A DNA stretch of 5,514 nt from an uncultured Hyphomicrobiales bacterium. GTDB taxonomy: Bacteria; Pseudomonadota; Alphaproteobacteria; Rhizobiales; Beijerinckiaceae. Of this stretch, positions 1-5,485 are shown piece after piece. Where the stretch lies: NCBI GenBank assembly GCA_903918155.1, contig CAIXDD010000360.1, forward strand, positions 1 through 5,514, in the 5' to 3' direction. The notes beneath the pieces were generated by a model that was given only the letters and a program-made list of their open reading frames with translations, ran no database searches and was not told the origin of the DNA. The position numbers and the translations under genes are program-made. How positions within the stretch are numbered: the stretch's first letter is position 1; each line of letters starts with the position of its first letter.

Positions 1-333
1 CTCGGCGACGGGCTGATCGCGGCCTTGCAGGTGCTCGCCGTCGTGCAGCGCCAGCAGAAGCCGGTGAGCCAAGTCTGCCATTTGTTCGATCCCGCGCCGC
101 AAATCCTCAAGAACGTGCGCGTCGCCTCGCGCGAGGCGATGAACAGCGACAGCGTCGCCAAGGCCATTTCCGACGGCGAACGGCGTCTGGGGACCGGGGG
201 GCGCCTGCTGATCCGCCCGTCGGGCACGGAGCCGGTGATCCGCGTCATGGCGGAAGGCGACGACGCCGACATGCTCCACCATATCGTCGACGCGATCTGC
301 GACGCCATCAAGCGCGCGCCGGCGGCCGCGTGA
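1..333 (+). CDS. glmM: Phosphoglucosamine mutase GlmM, C-terminal part (5' end outside window)
   Basis: GlmM interconverts glucosamine-6-phosphate and glucosamine-1-phosphate in the cytoplasm, on the route to UDP-N-acetylglucosamine for peptidoglycan and lipopolysaccharide. The reading frame is open from base 1 (LGDGLIAALQVLAVV) and stops at TGA 331-333, giving the last 110 residues. The GDG-(I/L)-x-A-LQVL segment and the domain-4 phosphate-binding loop RPSGTEPVIRVM (nucleotides about 214-249) match the GlmM C terminus as I remember it from E. coli, where the loop reads RxSGTEP. The active-site serine, metal-binding loop and start codon lie upstream of the window. A PgmB/ManB-type phosphohexomutase is the alternative, but the sequence around the loop and the closing DAICDAIK helix favour GlmM. 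The next gene on the same strand starts 116 bases downstream and probably has its own promoter. Confidence 0.93.
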   Translation, partial: LGDGLIAALQVLAVVQRQQKPVSQVCHLFDPAPQILKNVRVASREAMNSDSVAKAISDGERRLGTGGRLLIRPSGTEPVIRVMAEGDDADMLHHIVDAICDAIKRAPAAA

Positions 334-348
334 GCCTGCGCCAGCTCT

Positions 349-376
349 GCGCGCCTGCGCCCGCGCGCGAAATTTT
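349..376 (+). terminator. Weak possible terminator after glmM
   Basis: GCGCGC at 349-354 can pair with GCGCGC at 363-368 around an 8-base loop. A few bases later there is a short TTTT (373-376). The stem is only 6 bp, self-complementary GC repeats are common in this composition, and the T tract is short and offset, so this is weak evidence for glmM transcript termination. Confidence 0.25.
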
Positions 377-377
377 C

Positions 378-400
378 CGTTAACGTTAAGAGGCCGTTAA
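378..400 (+). promoter_or_regulatory. Candidate CtrA-binding site upstream of the outer-membrane protein gene
   Basis: Three copies of CGTTAA lie at 378-383, 384-389 and 395-400. The second and third form a perfect TTAA-N7-TTAA (386-389 and 397-400, spacer GAGGCCG), which is the consensus of the alphaproteobacterial cell-cycle regulator CtrA; the half-sites are 11 bp apart, about one helical turn. TTAA is rare in DNA this GC-rich and I saw none elsewhere in the window. The site is about 50 bases before the chosen ATG, so it is well placed to control the barrel gene. No clear sigma-70 -35/-10 pair accompanies it. CtrA binding is inferred from the motif only. Confidence 0.5.
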
Positions 401-439
401 ACGCTTTCCGGCATTCTCTTCGCCAGTTGTCGTCTGGTT

Positions 440-443
440 GAGG
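440..443 (+). promoter_or_regulatory. Ribosome binding site GAGG that decides the start of the barrel gene
   Basis: GAGG lies six bases before ATG 450. It overlaps the in-frame upstream TTG at 438-440, so the TTG cannot use it. This favours ATG 450 over TTG 438, and the ATG start also gives a cleaner signal peptide. Confidence 0.6.
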
Positions 444-449
444 TTTTGC

Positions 450-1289
450 ATGGGCGGCGTCAGGGCCCTTCAGTTCGTTGCATGCGCGGCGCTCGTCGCC
501 TGTTGCGCGCCCTCGGCCGCGGCGGCCGACGTCTTGCCGCCTGCGCCTGCGCTGGGCAAATCGCTCGGGCCGGCGAAAGAATATTCCGACTGGTACATGC
601 GCGCCGATTCCGGCGCGGCCATCGCCTGGGCGCCCGAGCCGAAGCTCATCGCGCCCCATTCCGCCGACGCGCAAGCGGGCCTTGGCGGCCTTGGCGGTCT
701 TGGCGGTCTTGCGCCCCTGACGGCCGATTGGGCGCGCCTGCGCGACGGCGCTTTCTATGGCCTGGGCCTGGGCTATCGCGTGAATGATTTCGTGCGCCTC
801 GACGCATCGGCCGAACATCGCGCGCCCGCCCGCTATCTGGCGCGCACGAGCCATGCCTGCGGCTCCGCGCGCTGCGCGGACGAGACGCGCGCCAGCGCGC
901 AATCGGGCGTGCTTCTCGCCAACGCCTATTTCGAAGCGATCACCTGGCACGGGCTCACGCCTTTCGTGGGCGCGGGCCTGGGCGTCGCGCGCCATGCGAC
1001 CGAGCGGGTCGCCGTGGCGGGGCTTGGGCCCGGCGGCGGCGCGGGCGCGGGAGACGGCGCGGCGCGCTGGGCCTTCGCCTGGACGCTCATGGCGGGCGTC
1101 GCCTATGAGCCGACCGAAGGCGTGCATGTGGAGATGGGCTATCGCTATTTCGACGCCGGCCGCGCCGCATTGGGGCGGGTCTCCTGCGCGTCGGGCTGCG
1201 CGGGCGCGAGCCAGCGGTTCGCCGTCGGCGCACATGACGTGCGGCTGGGCGTGCGCTTCGCTTTGGCCAATGGAGCCGCCGCGCGCTGA
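450..1289 (+). CDS. Outer-membrane beta-barrel protein (Rhizobiales small porin-like/OmpA-barrel type)
   Basis: Predicted 279-residue outer-membrane protein. The start at ATG 450 has GAGG six bases upstream; a TTG four codons earlier is the alternative. Residues 1-26 look like a signal peptide, with hydrophobic core LQFVACAALVACCA and likely cleavage after AAA before ADVLPPAP, the usual mature start in this family. Residues 15-18 (LVAC) also fit a lipobox, so a lipoprotein cannot be excluded. After the WYMRADSGAA segment and a GGL-repeat linker (77-87) come alternating aromatic/glycine strands: AFYGLGLGYRVNDFVRLDASAEHR, LLANAYFEA, PFVGAGLGVA, FAWTLMAGVAYEP, VHVEMGYRYFDAG and the closing AHDVRLGVRFAL. 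Two presumed surface loops each carry a cysteine pair (C137/C142 and C246/C250), which could form disulfides. The protein does not end on the terminal aromatic residue that helps BamA recognition: seven residues (ANGAAAR) follow FAL. The function is likely structural or surface-exposed; no substrate can be named. Confidence 0.82.
   Translation: MGGVRALQFVACAALVACCAPSAAAADVLPPAPALGKSLGPAKEYSDWYMRADSGAAIAWAPEPKLIAPHSADAQAGLGGLGGLGGLAPLTADWARLRDGAFYGLGLGYRVNDFVRLDASAEHRAPARYLARTSHACGSARCADETRASAQSGVLLANAYFEAITWHGLTPFVGAGLGVARHATERVAVAGLGPGGGAGAGDGAARWAFAWTLMAGVAYEPTEGVHVEMGYRYFDAGRAALGRVSCASGCAGASQRFAVGAHDVRLGVRFALANGAAAR
681..707 (+). repeat. In-frame 9-bp tandem repeat, three copies, in the barrel gene
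   Basis: The unit CTTGGCGGY occurs three times (681-689, 690-698, 699-707) and a fourth begins with CTTG at 708. It encodes Leu-Gly-Gly repeats at residues 78-86, in the linker between the N-terminal strand and the next barrel segment. Because the unit is nine bases, gain or loss of copies would keep the reading frame and change only linker length. Confidence 0.85.
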
Positions 1290-1327
1290 GGCGGACTGGC
1301 GCGAGCGTCATCGTCATGCCGCTTGAC

Positions 1328-1387
1328 GAGGCGCCCCGACAGGCGTAACGCCGTTCGCGGGACACCTCCCCCCAACGGGAGGCGCCC
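1328..1387 (+). promoter_or_regulatory. Candidate serC leader RNA (cis-regulatory structured 5' UTR)
   Basis: The 118-base gap before serC holds dense pairing potential. CCCG 1335-1338 can pair with CGGG 1358-1361, enclosing GGCG 1342-1345 with CGCC 1349-1352 (TAA loop). Next is a perfect 6-bp hairpin, CCTCCC 1365-1370 with GGGAGG 1377-1382. The direct repeat GAGGCGCCC (1328-1336 and 1379-1387) contains the palindrome GGCGCC, so its two copies could instead pair with each other over long range, which would compete with the second hairpin. A conserved structured RNA, the serC motif, is known from comparative genomics in 5' leaders of serC in Alphaproteobacteria. Location, size and the two-hairpin layout agree with it, but I matched it from memory, not with a covariance model. 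The ligand or signal of that motif is, to my knowledge, not established. The serC ribosome binding site (AAAGGA 1393-1398) follows five bases after the structured part, which suggests translational control. Confidence 0.55.
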
Positions 1388-1407
1388 ATCTGAAAGGATG
1401 GACTGCC

Positions 1408-2577
1408 ATGACGCATGCGCTTGCCCCGGCTTCGAAGCCGGCGAATCCGAATTTCTCCTCCGGCCCCTGCGCCAAGCGCCCCGGATATTCCCTTCAAAAC
1501 CTGTCGGACGCGCCGCTCGGCCGCTCGCATCGGGCAAAAGTCGGCAAGGCGAAGCTGAAGCTCGCCATCGACCTCACCCGCGAGATCCTGCAGGTTCCCG
1601 CCGATTACCGCATCGGCATCGTTCCCGCCTCCGACACCGGCGCCGTCGAAATGGCCATGTGGTCGCTGCTCGGCGCCCGCGGCGTCGACATGCTCGCCTG
1701 GGAGAGCTTTGGCGAAGGCTGGGTGACCGACGTCGTCAAGCAGCTGAAGCTGAAAGACGCGCGCATCCTCAAGGCGCCCTATGGCGAATTGCCCGACCTG
1801 AAGCAGGTCAACTTCGACAATGACGTCGTGTTCACCTGGAACGGAACGACGTCGGGCGTGCGCGTGCCGAACGCCGACTGGATCCCCGCCGACCGCAAGG
1901 GCCTGACGATCTGCGACGCGACCTCGGCCTGTTTCGCCCAGCGCCTCGACTTCTCGAAGCTCGATGTCGTCACCTATTCCTGGCAGAAAGTGCTGGGCGG
2001 CGAAGCCGCGCATGGCATGATCATTCTGTCGCCGCGCGCCGTGGAGCGTCTGACGAGCTATACGCCCGCCTGGCCCATGCCGAAGATCTTCCGCATGACC
2101 AATGGCGGCAAGCTGATCGAAGGCATTTTCGTCGGCGACACGATCAACACGCCCTCCATGCTCTGCGTCGAGGATTACATCGACGCGCTGCACTGGTCGA
2201 AGTCGATCGGCGGGCTCGACGGCCTCGTCGCCCGCGCCGACGCCAATACGAAGGCGCTCGCCGATTGGGCCGCCAAGACCGATTGGGTCGATTTCCTCGC
2301 CAAGAGCGCGGACATCCGCTCCAACACCAGCGTGTGCCTGAAGGTCGTGGATCCCGCCGTCACGGCGCTCTCCGCCGACGATCAGGCCGCCTTCGTCAAG
2401 TCGATGGTCGCGTCCCTCGAGAAGGAAGGCGCCGCCTATGACATCGACGGCTATCGCGACGCGCCTCCGGGCCTGCGCATCTGGTGCGGCGCCACGGTCG
2501 AAACCGCCGACGTCGCCGCGCTCACCGCGTGGCTCGACTGGGCCTTCGCCAACGCCAAGGCCGGCCTGAAGGGCTGA
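1408..2577 (+). CDS. serC: Phosphoserine aminotransferase SerC (variant, Methanosarcina/alphaproteobacterial type)
   Basis: This cytoplasmic PLP enzyme converts 3-phosphohydroxypyruvate and glutamate to O-phosphoserine and 2-oxoglutarate, the second step of serine synthesis; in many bacteria it also acts in PLP synthesis. The 389-residue protein starts at ATG 1408, preceded by AAAGGA (1393-1398) at nine bases. The N terminus NPNFSSGPCAKRPG is the family's opening glycine/proline motif, and GRSHR (39-42) supplies the substrate arginine region. ASDTGAVEMAMWSLLG (74-89) is the phosphate-cup region with W98 nearby for ring stacking. NGTTSGVR follows at 145-152. D170 in ICDATSA is the expected partner of the PLP pyridine nitrogen, and K194 in YSWQKVLGGE is the Schiff-base lysine. 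The SWQK-LGGEAAHGM context is the variant form (TIGR01365-like) found in Caulobacter, rhizobia and Methanosarcina, not the E. coli form. serA follows 137 bases downstream on the same strand. No sign of damage. Confidence 0.95.
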   Translation: MTHALAPASKPANPNFSSGPCAKRPGYSLQNLSDAPLGRSHRAKVGKAKLKLAIDLTREILQVPADYRIGIVPASDTGAVEMAMWSLLGARGVDMLAWESFGEGWVTDVVKQLKLKDARILKAPYGELPDLKQVNFDNDVVFTWNGTTSGVRVPNADWIPADRKGLTICDATSACFAQRLDFSKLDVVTYSWQKVLGGEAAHGMIILSPRAVERLTSYTPAWPMPKIFRMTNGGKLIEGIFVGDTINTPSMLCVEDYIDALHWSKSIGGLDGLVARADANTKALADWAAKTDWVDFLAKSADIRSNTSVCLKVVDPAVTALSADDQAAFVKSMVASLEKEGAAYDIDGYRDAPPGLRIWCGATVETADVAALTAWLDWAFANAKAGLKG

Positions 2578-2585
2578 TCGCCTCC

Positions 2586-2615
2586 GGGGAGACGCGCACC
2601 TGTCGCGCGCTCCCC
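2586..2615 (+). other. Strong stem-loop between serC and serA, no T tract
   Basis: GGGGAG 2586-2591 pairs with CTCCCC 2610-2615. After a single bulged A (2592), CGCGC 2593-2597 pairs with GCGCG 2605-2609. The result is an 11-bp GC-rich stem with a 7-base loop (ACCTGTC), starting nine bases after the serC stop. The bases after it (CCTCGCACGC) have no run of T, so it is not a standard intrinsic terminator. It could protect the serC mRNA 3' end, mark a processing site, or lower read-through into serA. The structure was read from sequence; the role is inferred. Confidence 0.6.
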
Positions 2616-2636
2616 CTCGCACGCAACCCACGCATC

Positions 2637-2692
2637 GCTCATCGCTCCAAGCTCATCGCTTCAAGCTCAACGCTTCAAGCTCATCGCGTCTT
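2637..2692 (+). repeat. 14-bp tandem repeat built from heptamers, serC-serA gap
   Basis: Four 14-base units lie end to end: 2637-2650, 2651-2664, 2665-2678 and a degenerate 2679-2692. Each is a pair of 7-base units, the first like GCTCATC and the second like GCTTCAA, giving eight heptamers with near-constant GCT starts; the last one (GCGTCTT) is divergent. ACGCATC at 2630-2636 may be a worn ninth unit. Neighbouring units can fold as AAGC-N5-GCTT mini-hairpins. The array ends nine bases before the serA ribosome binding site, so copy-number change would alter serC-serA spacing. Confidence 0.8.
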
Positions 2693-2714
2693 CGCACGCG
2701 GAAGGATCACTCCC

Positions 2715-4304
2715 ATGGCGCCTCGCGTTCTCATTTCCGACGCTCTTTCGACCGCCGCCGTCCAGATCTTCAAGGATCGCGGCCTCGACGTCGACTTCCA
2801 GCCCAATCTCGGCAAGGACAAAGACAAGCTCGCCGAGATCATCGGCGATTATGACGGCCTCGCCATTCGCTCGAACACCAAGGTGACGGCGAAACTGCTC
2901 GAGAACGCCAATCGCCTGAAGGTGATCGGGCGCGCGGGCATCGGCGTCGACAATGTCGACATTCCGGCCGCCACCGCCAAGGGCATCATCGTGATGAACA
3001 CGCCTTTCGGCAATTCCATCACCACGGCCGAACACGCCATCGCGATGATGTTCGCCGTCGCGCGCGAAATCCCCGCCGCCGACGCCTCCACCCAGGCCGG
3101 CAAGTGGGAGAAGAACCGCTTCATGGGCGTGGAGATCACCGCCAAGACGCTGGGCGTGATCGGCTGCGGCAATATCGGCTCCATCGTCGCCGATCGCGCG
3201 CTGGGCCTGAAGATGCGCGTCATCGCCTTCGATCCCTTCCTGTCGCCTGAGCGCGCCCGTGACCTGGGCGTCGAGAAGGTGGAGCTGGACGACCTGCTCA
3301 AGCGCGCCGATTTCATCACGCTGCACACCCCGCTCACGCCGCAGACGCGCAACATCATGTCCGCGGAGAATATCGCGAAGACGAAGAAGGGCGTGCGCAT
3401 CGTCAATTGCGCCCGCGGCGAATTGGTGGACGAGGCGGCGATGCGCGCCGCGCTCGAGTCCGGCCATGTCGCCGGCGGCGCCTTCGACGTGTTCTCCGAG
3501 GAGCCGGCTACGGCGAATCCGCTGTTCGGCCTGCCCAATGTGGTCTGCACGCCCCATCTTGGCGCCTCCACCACGGAAGCGCAGGAGAACGTCGCCCTTC
3601 AGGTCGCCGAGCAGATGTCGGATTACCTAATGCGCGGCGCGATCTCGAACGCGATCAACTTCCCCTCGATCACCGCCGAAGAGGCGCCGAAGCTGAAGCC
3701 CTTCGTCGCGCTGGCCGAAAAGCTGGGCTCCTTCGCGGGCCAGCTCACCGACACGGGCGTCAAGAAGCTCACCATCACCTATGAGGGCGAGGTCGCCGAG
3801 CTGAAGACGAAGGCGCTCACCGCCGCCGCCATCGCGGGCTTCCTGCGCCCGATGCTGTCGGACGTGAACGTCGTGTCCGCTCCCATCGTCGCCCGCGAGC
3901 GCGGCATGGTGATCGACGAAGTGAACCGCGCTGCGGCCGAGGGCGATTATGAATCGCTCATCACCCTCACGGTGGAGACCGAGCGGCAGACGCGTTCGGT
4001 GTCGGGCACCGTGTTCCAGGACGGCAAGCCGCGCATCCTCGACATCAAGGGCATCAAGGTCGACGCGGAATTCGCGCCGGCGATGATCTATGTCACCAAT
4101 GAGGACAAGCCGGGCTTCATTGGCCGTTTCGCGGGCGTGCTGGGCGAGGCGGGCGTCAACATCGCCACATTCGCGCTGGGCCGCGACGCGCCCGGCGGTT
4201 CGGCCATCGCGCTGGTGCAGATCGACGGCGAGGTTCCCGCCGCGGCGCTGGAGAAGATCCAGCAGATCCCCGGCGTGAAACAGGCCAAGGCGCTGAAGTT
4301 CTGA
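2715..4304 (+). CDS. serA: D-3-phosphoglycerate dehydrogenase SerA, long form with ACT domain
   Basis: SerA oxidises 3-phosphoglycerate to 3-phosphohydroxypyruvate with NAD+, the first committed step of serine synthesis, and feeds SerC encoded just upstream. The protein has 529 residues from ATG 2715, with AAGGA (2702-2706) eight bases upstream. The frame stays open further upstream, into serC, but no better start exists there. Residues 1-98 and about 294-318 form the substrate domain (RSNTKVT 52-58, GRAGIGVDNVD 72-82). Residues 99-293 form the NAD domain, with G150-x-G152-x-x-G155 and D173 at the end of the following strand. The catalytic set is R234 (NCARGELVDE), E263 (SEEP) and H281 (PHLGAS). 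About 325-455 is the intervening ASB-type domain of the long SerA class (as in Mycobacterium tuberculosis). About 456-529 is an ACT domain (NEDKPGFIGRFAGVLGEAGVNIA) that keeps D464 and N482, positions tied to serine binding in that class. Feedback inhibition by L-serine is therefore likely, by inference. A terminator follows 46 bases after the stop. Confidence 0.97.
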   Translation: MAPRVLISDALSTAAVQIFKDRGLDVDFQPNLGKDKDKLAEIIGDYDGLAIRSNTKVTAKLLENANRLKVIGRAGIGVDNVDIPAATAKGIIVMNTPFGNSITTAEHAIAMMFAVAREIPAADASTQAGKWEKNRFMGVEITAKTLGVIGCGNIGSIVADRALGLKMRVIAFDPFLSPERARDLGVEKVELDDLLKRADFITLHTPLTPQTRNIMSAENIAKTKKGVRIVNCARGELVDEAAMRAALESGHVAGGAFDVFSEEPATANPLFGLPNVVCTPHLGASTTEAQENVALQVAEQMSDYLMRGAISNAINFPSITAEEAPKLKPFVALAEKLGSFAGQLTDTGVKKLTITYEGEVAELKTKALTAAAIAGFLRPMLSDVNVVSAPIVARERGMVIDEVNRAAAEGDYESLITLTVETERQTRSVSGTVFQDGKPRILDIKGIKVDAEFAPAMIYVTNEDKPGFIGRFAGVLGEAGVNIATFALGRDAPGGSAIALVQIDGEVPAAALEKIQQIPGVKQAKALKF

Positions 4305-4350
4305 TCGCGCGTCCCTCGCGCGGCCACAAGGCCTCAAGCACACTCTATCG

Positions 4351-4380
4351 CGCCCGGGCCTCTCGCCCGGGCGTTTTCTT
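4351..4380 (+). terminator. Rho-independent terminator of serA
   Basis: CGCCCGGGC at 4351-4359 and GCCCGGGCG at 4365-4373 form a perfect 9-bp stem with loop CTCTC, followed directly by TTTTCTT (4374-4380). This is a textbook intrinsic terminator for the serC-serA unit. The bases before the stem are not A-rich, so it should not work well for the opposing transporter gene. Confidence 0.93.
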
Positions 4381-4419
4381 GTGCTTTGCGTCTTGCGTCT
4401 TGTGCTTTGCGTCTTGCGG
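4378..4419 (+). repeat. Two 21-bp direct repeats built from heptamers, serA-transporter gap
   Basis: Bases 4378-4398 and 4399-4419 are identical except for the last position. Each 21-base unit is three 7-base units of consensus YTTGYGY: first CTTGTGC, then TTTGCGT, then CTTGCGT (CTTGCGG in the final copy), six heptamers in all. The array starts inside the T-rich tail of the serA terminator and ends 11 bases before the stop of the convergent transporter gene. It is noncoding on both strands under this annotation. Confidence 0.85.
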
Positions 4420-4430
4420 ATGGGGCGGCG

Positions 4431-5366
4431 TCAGCGCTTGCCCCAGCGCTCGCACAGATAGATGCCGCCCAGAACGAGGGCGAGGGCCGCCATATGGTGG
4501 AGCGCGAGGCTTTCGCCCAGCAGCAGAACGGACAGCAGGGCGCCGAGAACCGGCGTCAGATTGTGGAAGACGGCGGCGCGCGAGGGCCCGACAAGCTCCA
4601 CGCTGCGCATGAAGAACAATTGGCCGAGCAGCGACGTGAAGATCGCGATATAGGCCAGCACGAGAAGGCCCCGCCACGAGGGCGCGACGGCGTCGCCCGC
4701 CGCGATCTCCCACGCCAGCATGGGCAGCGACGCCACGAAGGAGGCCAGCGACACGAGGCTGAAAATCGCCCAGGCGGAACCCGGCGGGCGATTGCGCAAA
4801 AGCAGCGCATAGACGGCGTAGAGCACCGATGCGGCGAGCTGATAGAGATCGCCGACGTTGAAGCGGATGTCGAGAATCCGCTCCGGCGCGCCGCCGGTCG
4901 CCACCAGGCCCACGCCGGCGAGCGCCACGGCGAGCCCGACGATCGTCACGAGTCCGATGGGCGCCTTGAAGGCGACATTCGCGCCGATGATGACGAGCGC
5001 CGGCGTCACGCCCTGCAGGATCGCGAGATTGACGCCGGTCGTATGCGCGGCCGCGGTGAACAGGAGCACGTTGGAGACGGCGAGCGTGAGGCCGAGCGCG
5101 GCGAGCTTGGGCCAATGGGGGACGAGCGCGGTCCATTCGCTGCGCGTCGCGCGACGCACGAAAAAATAGGCGAGCGCGCCCGCAAGCGCCCAACGGCCGA
5201 CCACGATCACCATGGGCGAGACTTCGCCTACGGCGAGCCGCGCAGCCGGCACATTGCCCGCCCAGAACAAAGCGGTGAGCGCCAGCAACAGCCGGGCGGA
5301 GTCATTGGCGCGGGCGAGAAGGGCGGGGCGGCGCGGGGGCGCAGGCGACGGCGGCGGGTTGGTCAT
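4431..5366 (-). CDS. DMT-superfamily (EamA-type) inner-membrane transporter
   Basis: A 311-residue integral membrane protein with about ten hydrophobic segments in two homologous halves (about 26-156 and 171-304), as in EamA/RhaT-like drug/metabolite transporters that export amino acids or other small metabolites. Typical features are TM1 LLLALTALFWAGNVPAARLAV (26-46), GRWALAGALAYF (57-68), ILQGVTPALVIIGAN (116-130) and GLAVALAGVGLV (144-155). The second half starts with GDLYQLAASVLYAVYALLLR (172-191) and ends with PVLGALLSVLLLGESL (272-287) and GGIYLCER (300-307). The N terminus is proline-rich and cytosolic-looking (MTNPPPSPAPPRRP). I chose ATG 5366, nine codons inside an upstream ATG at 5393, because a GGA sits six bases before it and none sits near 5393; this evidence is weak and 5393 is possible. 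The gene converges on serA and stops 51 bases past the serA terminator. The substrate is unknown; export of serine-family amino acids would be speculation from proximity. Confidence 0.9.
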   Translation of the reverse strand: MTNPPPSPAPPRRPALLARANDSARLLLALTALFWAGNVPAARLAVGEVSPMVIVVGRWALAGALAYFFVRRATRSEWTALVPHWPKLAALGLTLAVSNVLLFTAAAHTTGVNLAILQGVTPALVIIGANVAFKAPIGLVTIVGLAVALAGVGLVATGGAPERILDIRFNVGDLYQLAASVLYAVYALLLRNRPPGSAWAIFSLVSLASFVASLPMLAWEIAAGDAVAPSWRGLLVLAYIAIFTSLLGQLFFMRSVELVGPSRAAVFHNLTPVLGALLSVLLLGESLALHHMAALALVLGGIYLCERWGKR

Positions 5367-5485
5367 AAGCGGTCCGATGAGCGCGGCCACCATGCGCCGG
5401 GGGGATGCGGGCGTCGAGCGGAAAATGGCGCGGACTTTTCGTTCCGGCGTTTGCGCGCGCGGCGCGGCGGCGGCATGATGGCGCG

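Noticed and set aside
1323..1351. Promoter-like TTGACG (1323-1328) and TAACGC (1346-1351) with 17-base spacing before serC
   Set aside because: The -10 is poor, and transcription from it would begin near 1357, cutting off the 5' half of the conserved-looking leader. More likely the real start is further upstream.
1087..2631. Long open frame of 514 codons on the minus strand opposite serC
   Set aside because: It is antisense to a clearly conserved SerC and part of the barrel gene. The translation is rich in Arg, Gly, Ala and Asp with no family motif, as expected for the complement of GC-rich coding DNA with G/C third positions.
2637..2692. CRISPR array reading of the serC-serA repeats
   Set aside because: The units are directly adjacent, with no unique spacers, and are far shorter than CRISPR repeats; there are no cas genes nearby.
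2484..2714. N-terminal extension of serA into serC
   Set aside because: The frame is open upstream only because no stop happens to occur. The extension runs through the hairpin and repeat array, is Arg-rich, and has no SerA homology, whereas ATG 2715 has a good ribosome binding site and starts MAPRVLISDAL as the family does.
2667..3557. Minus-strand frame of 296 codons opposite serA
   Set aside because: It is a shadow of serA: composition-driven, with no recognisable domain and no ribosome binding site that I could identify.
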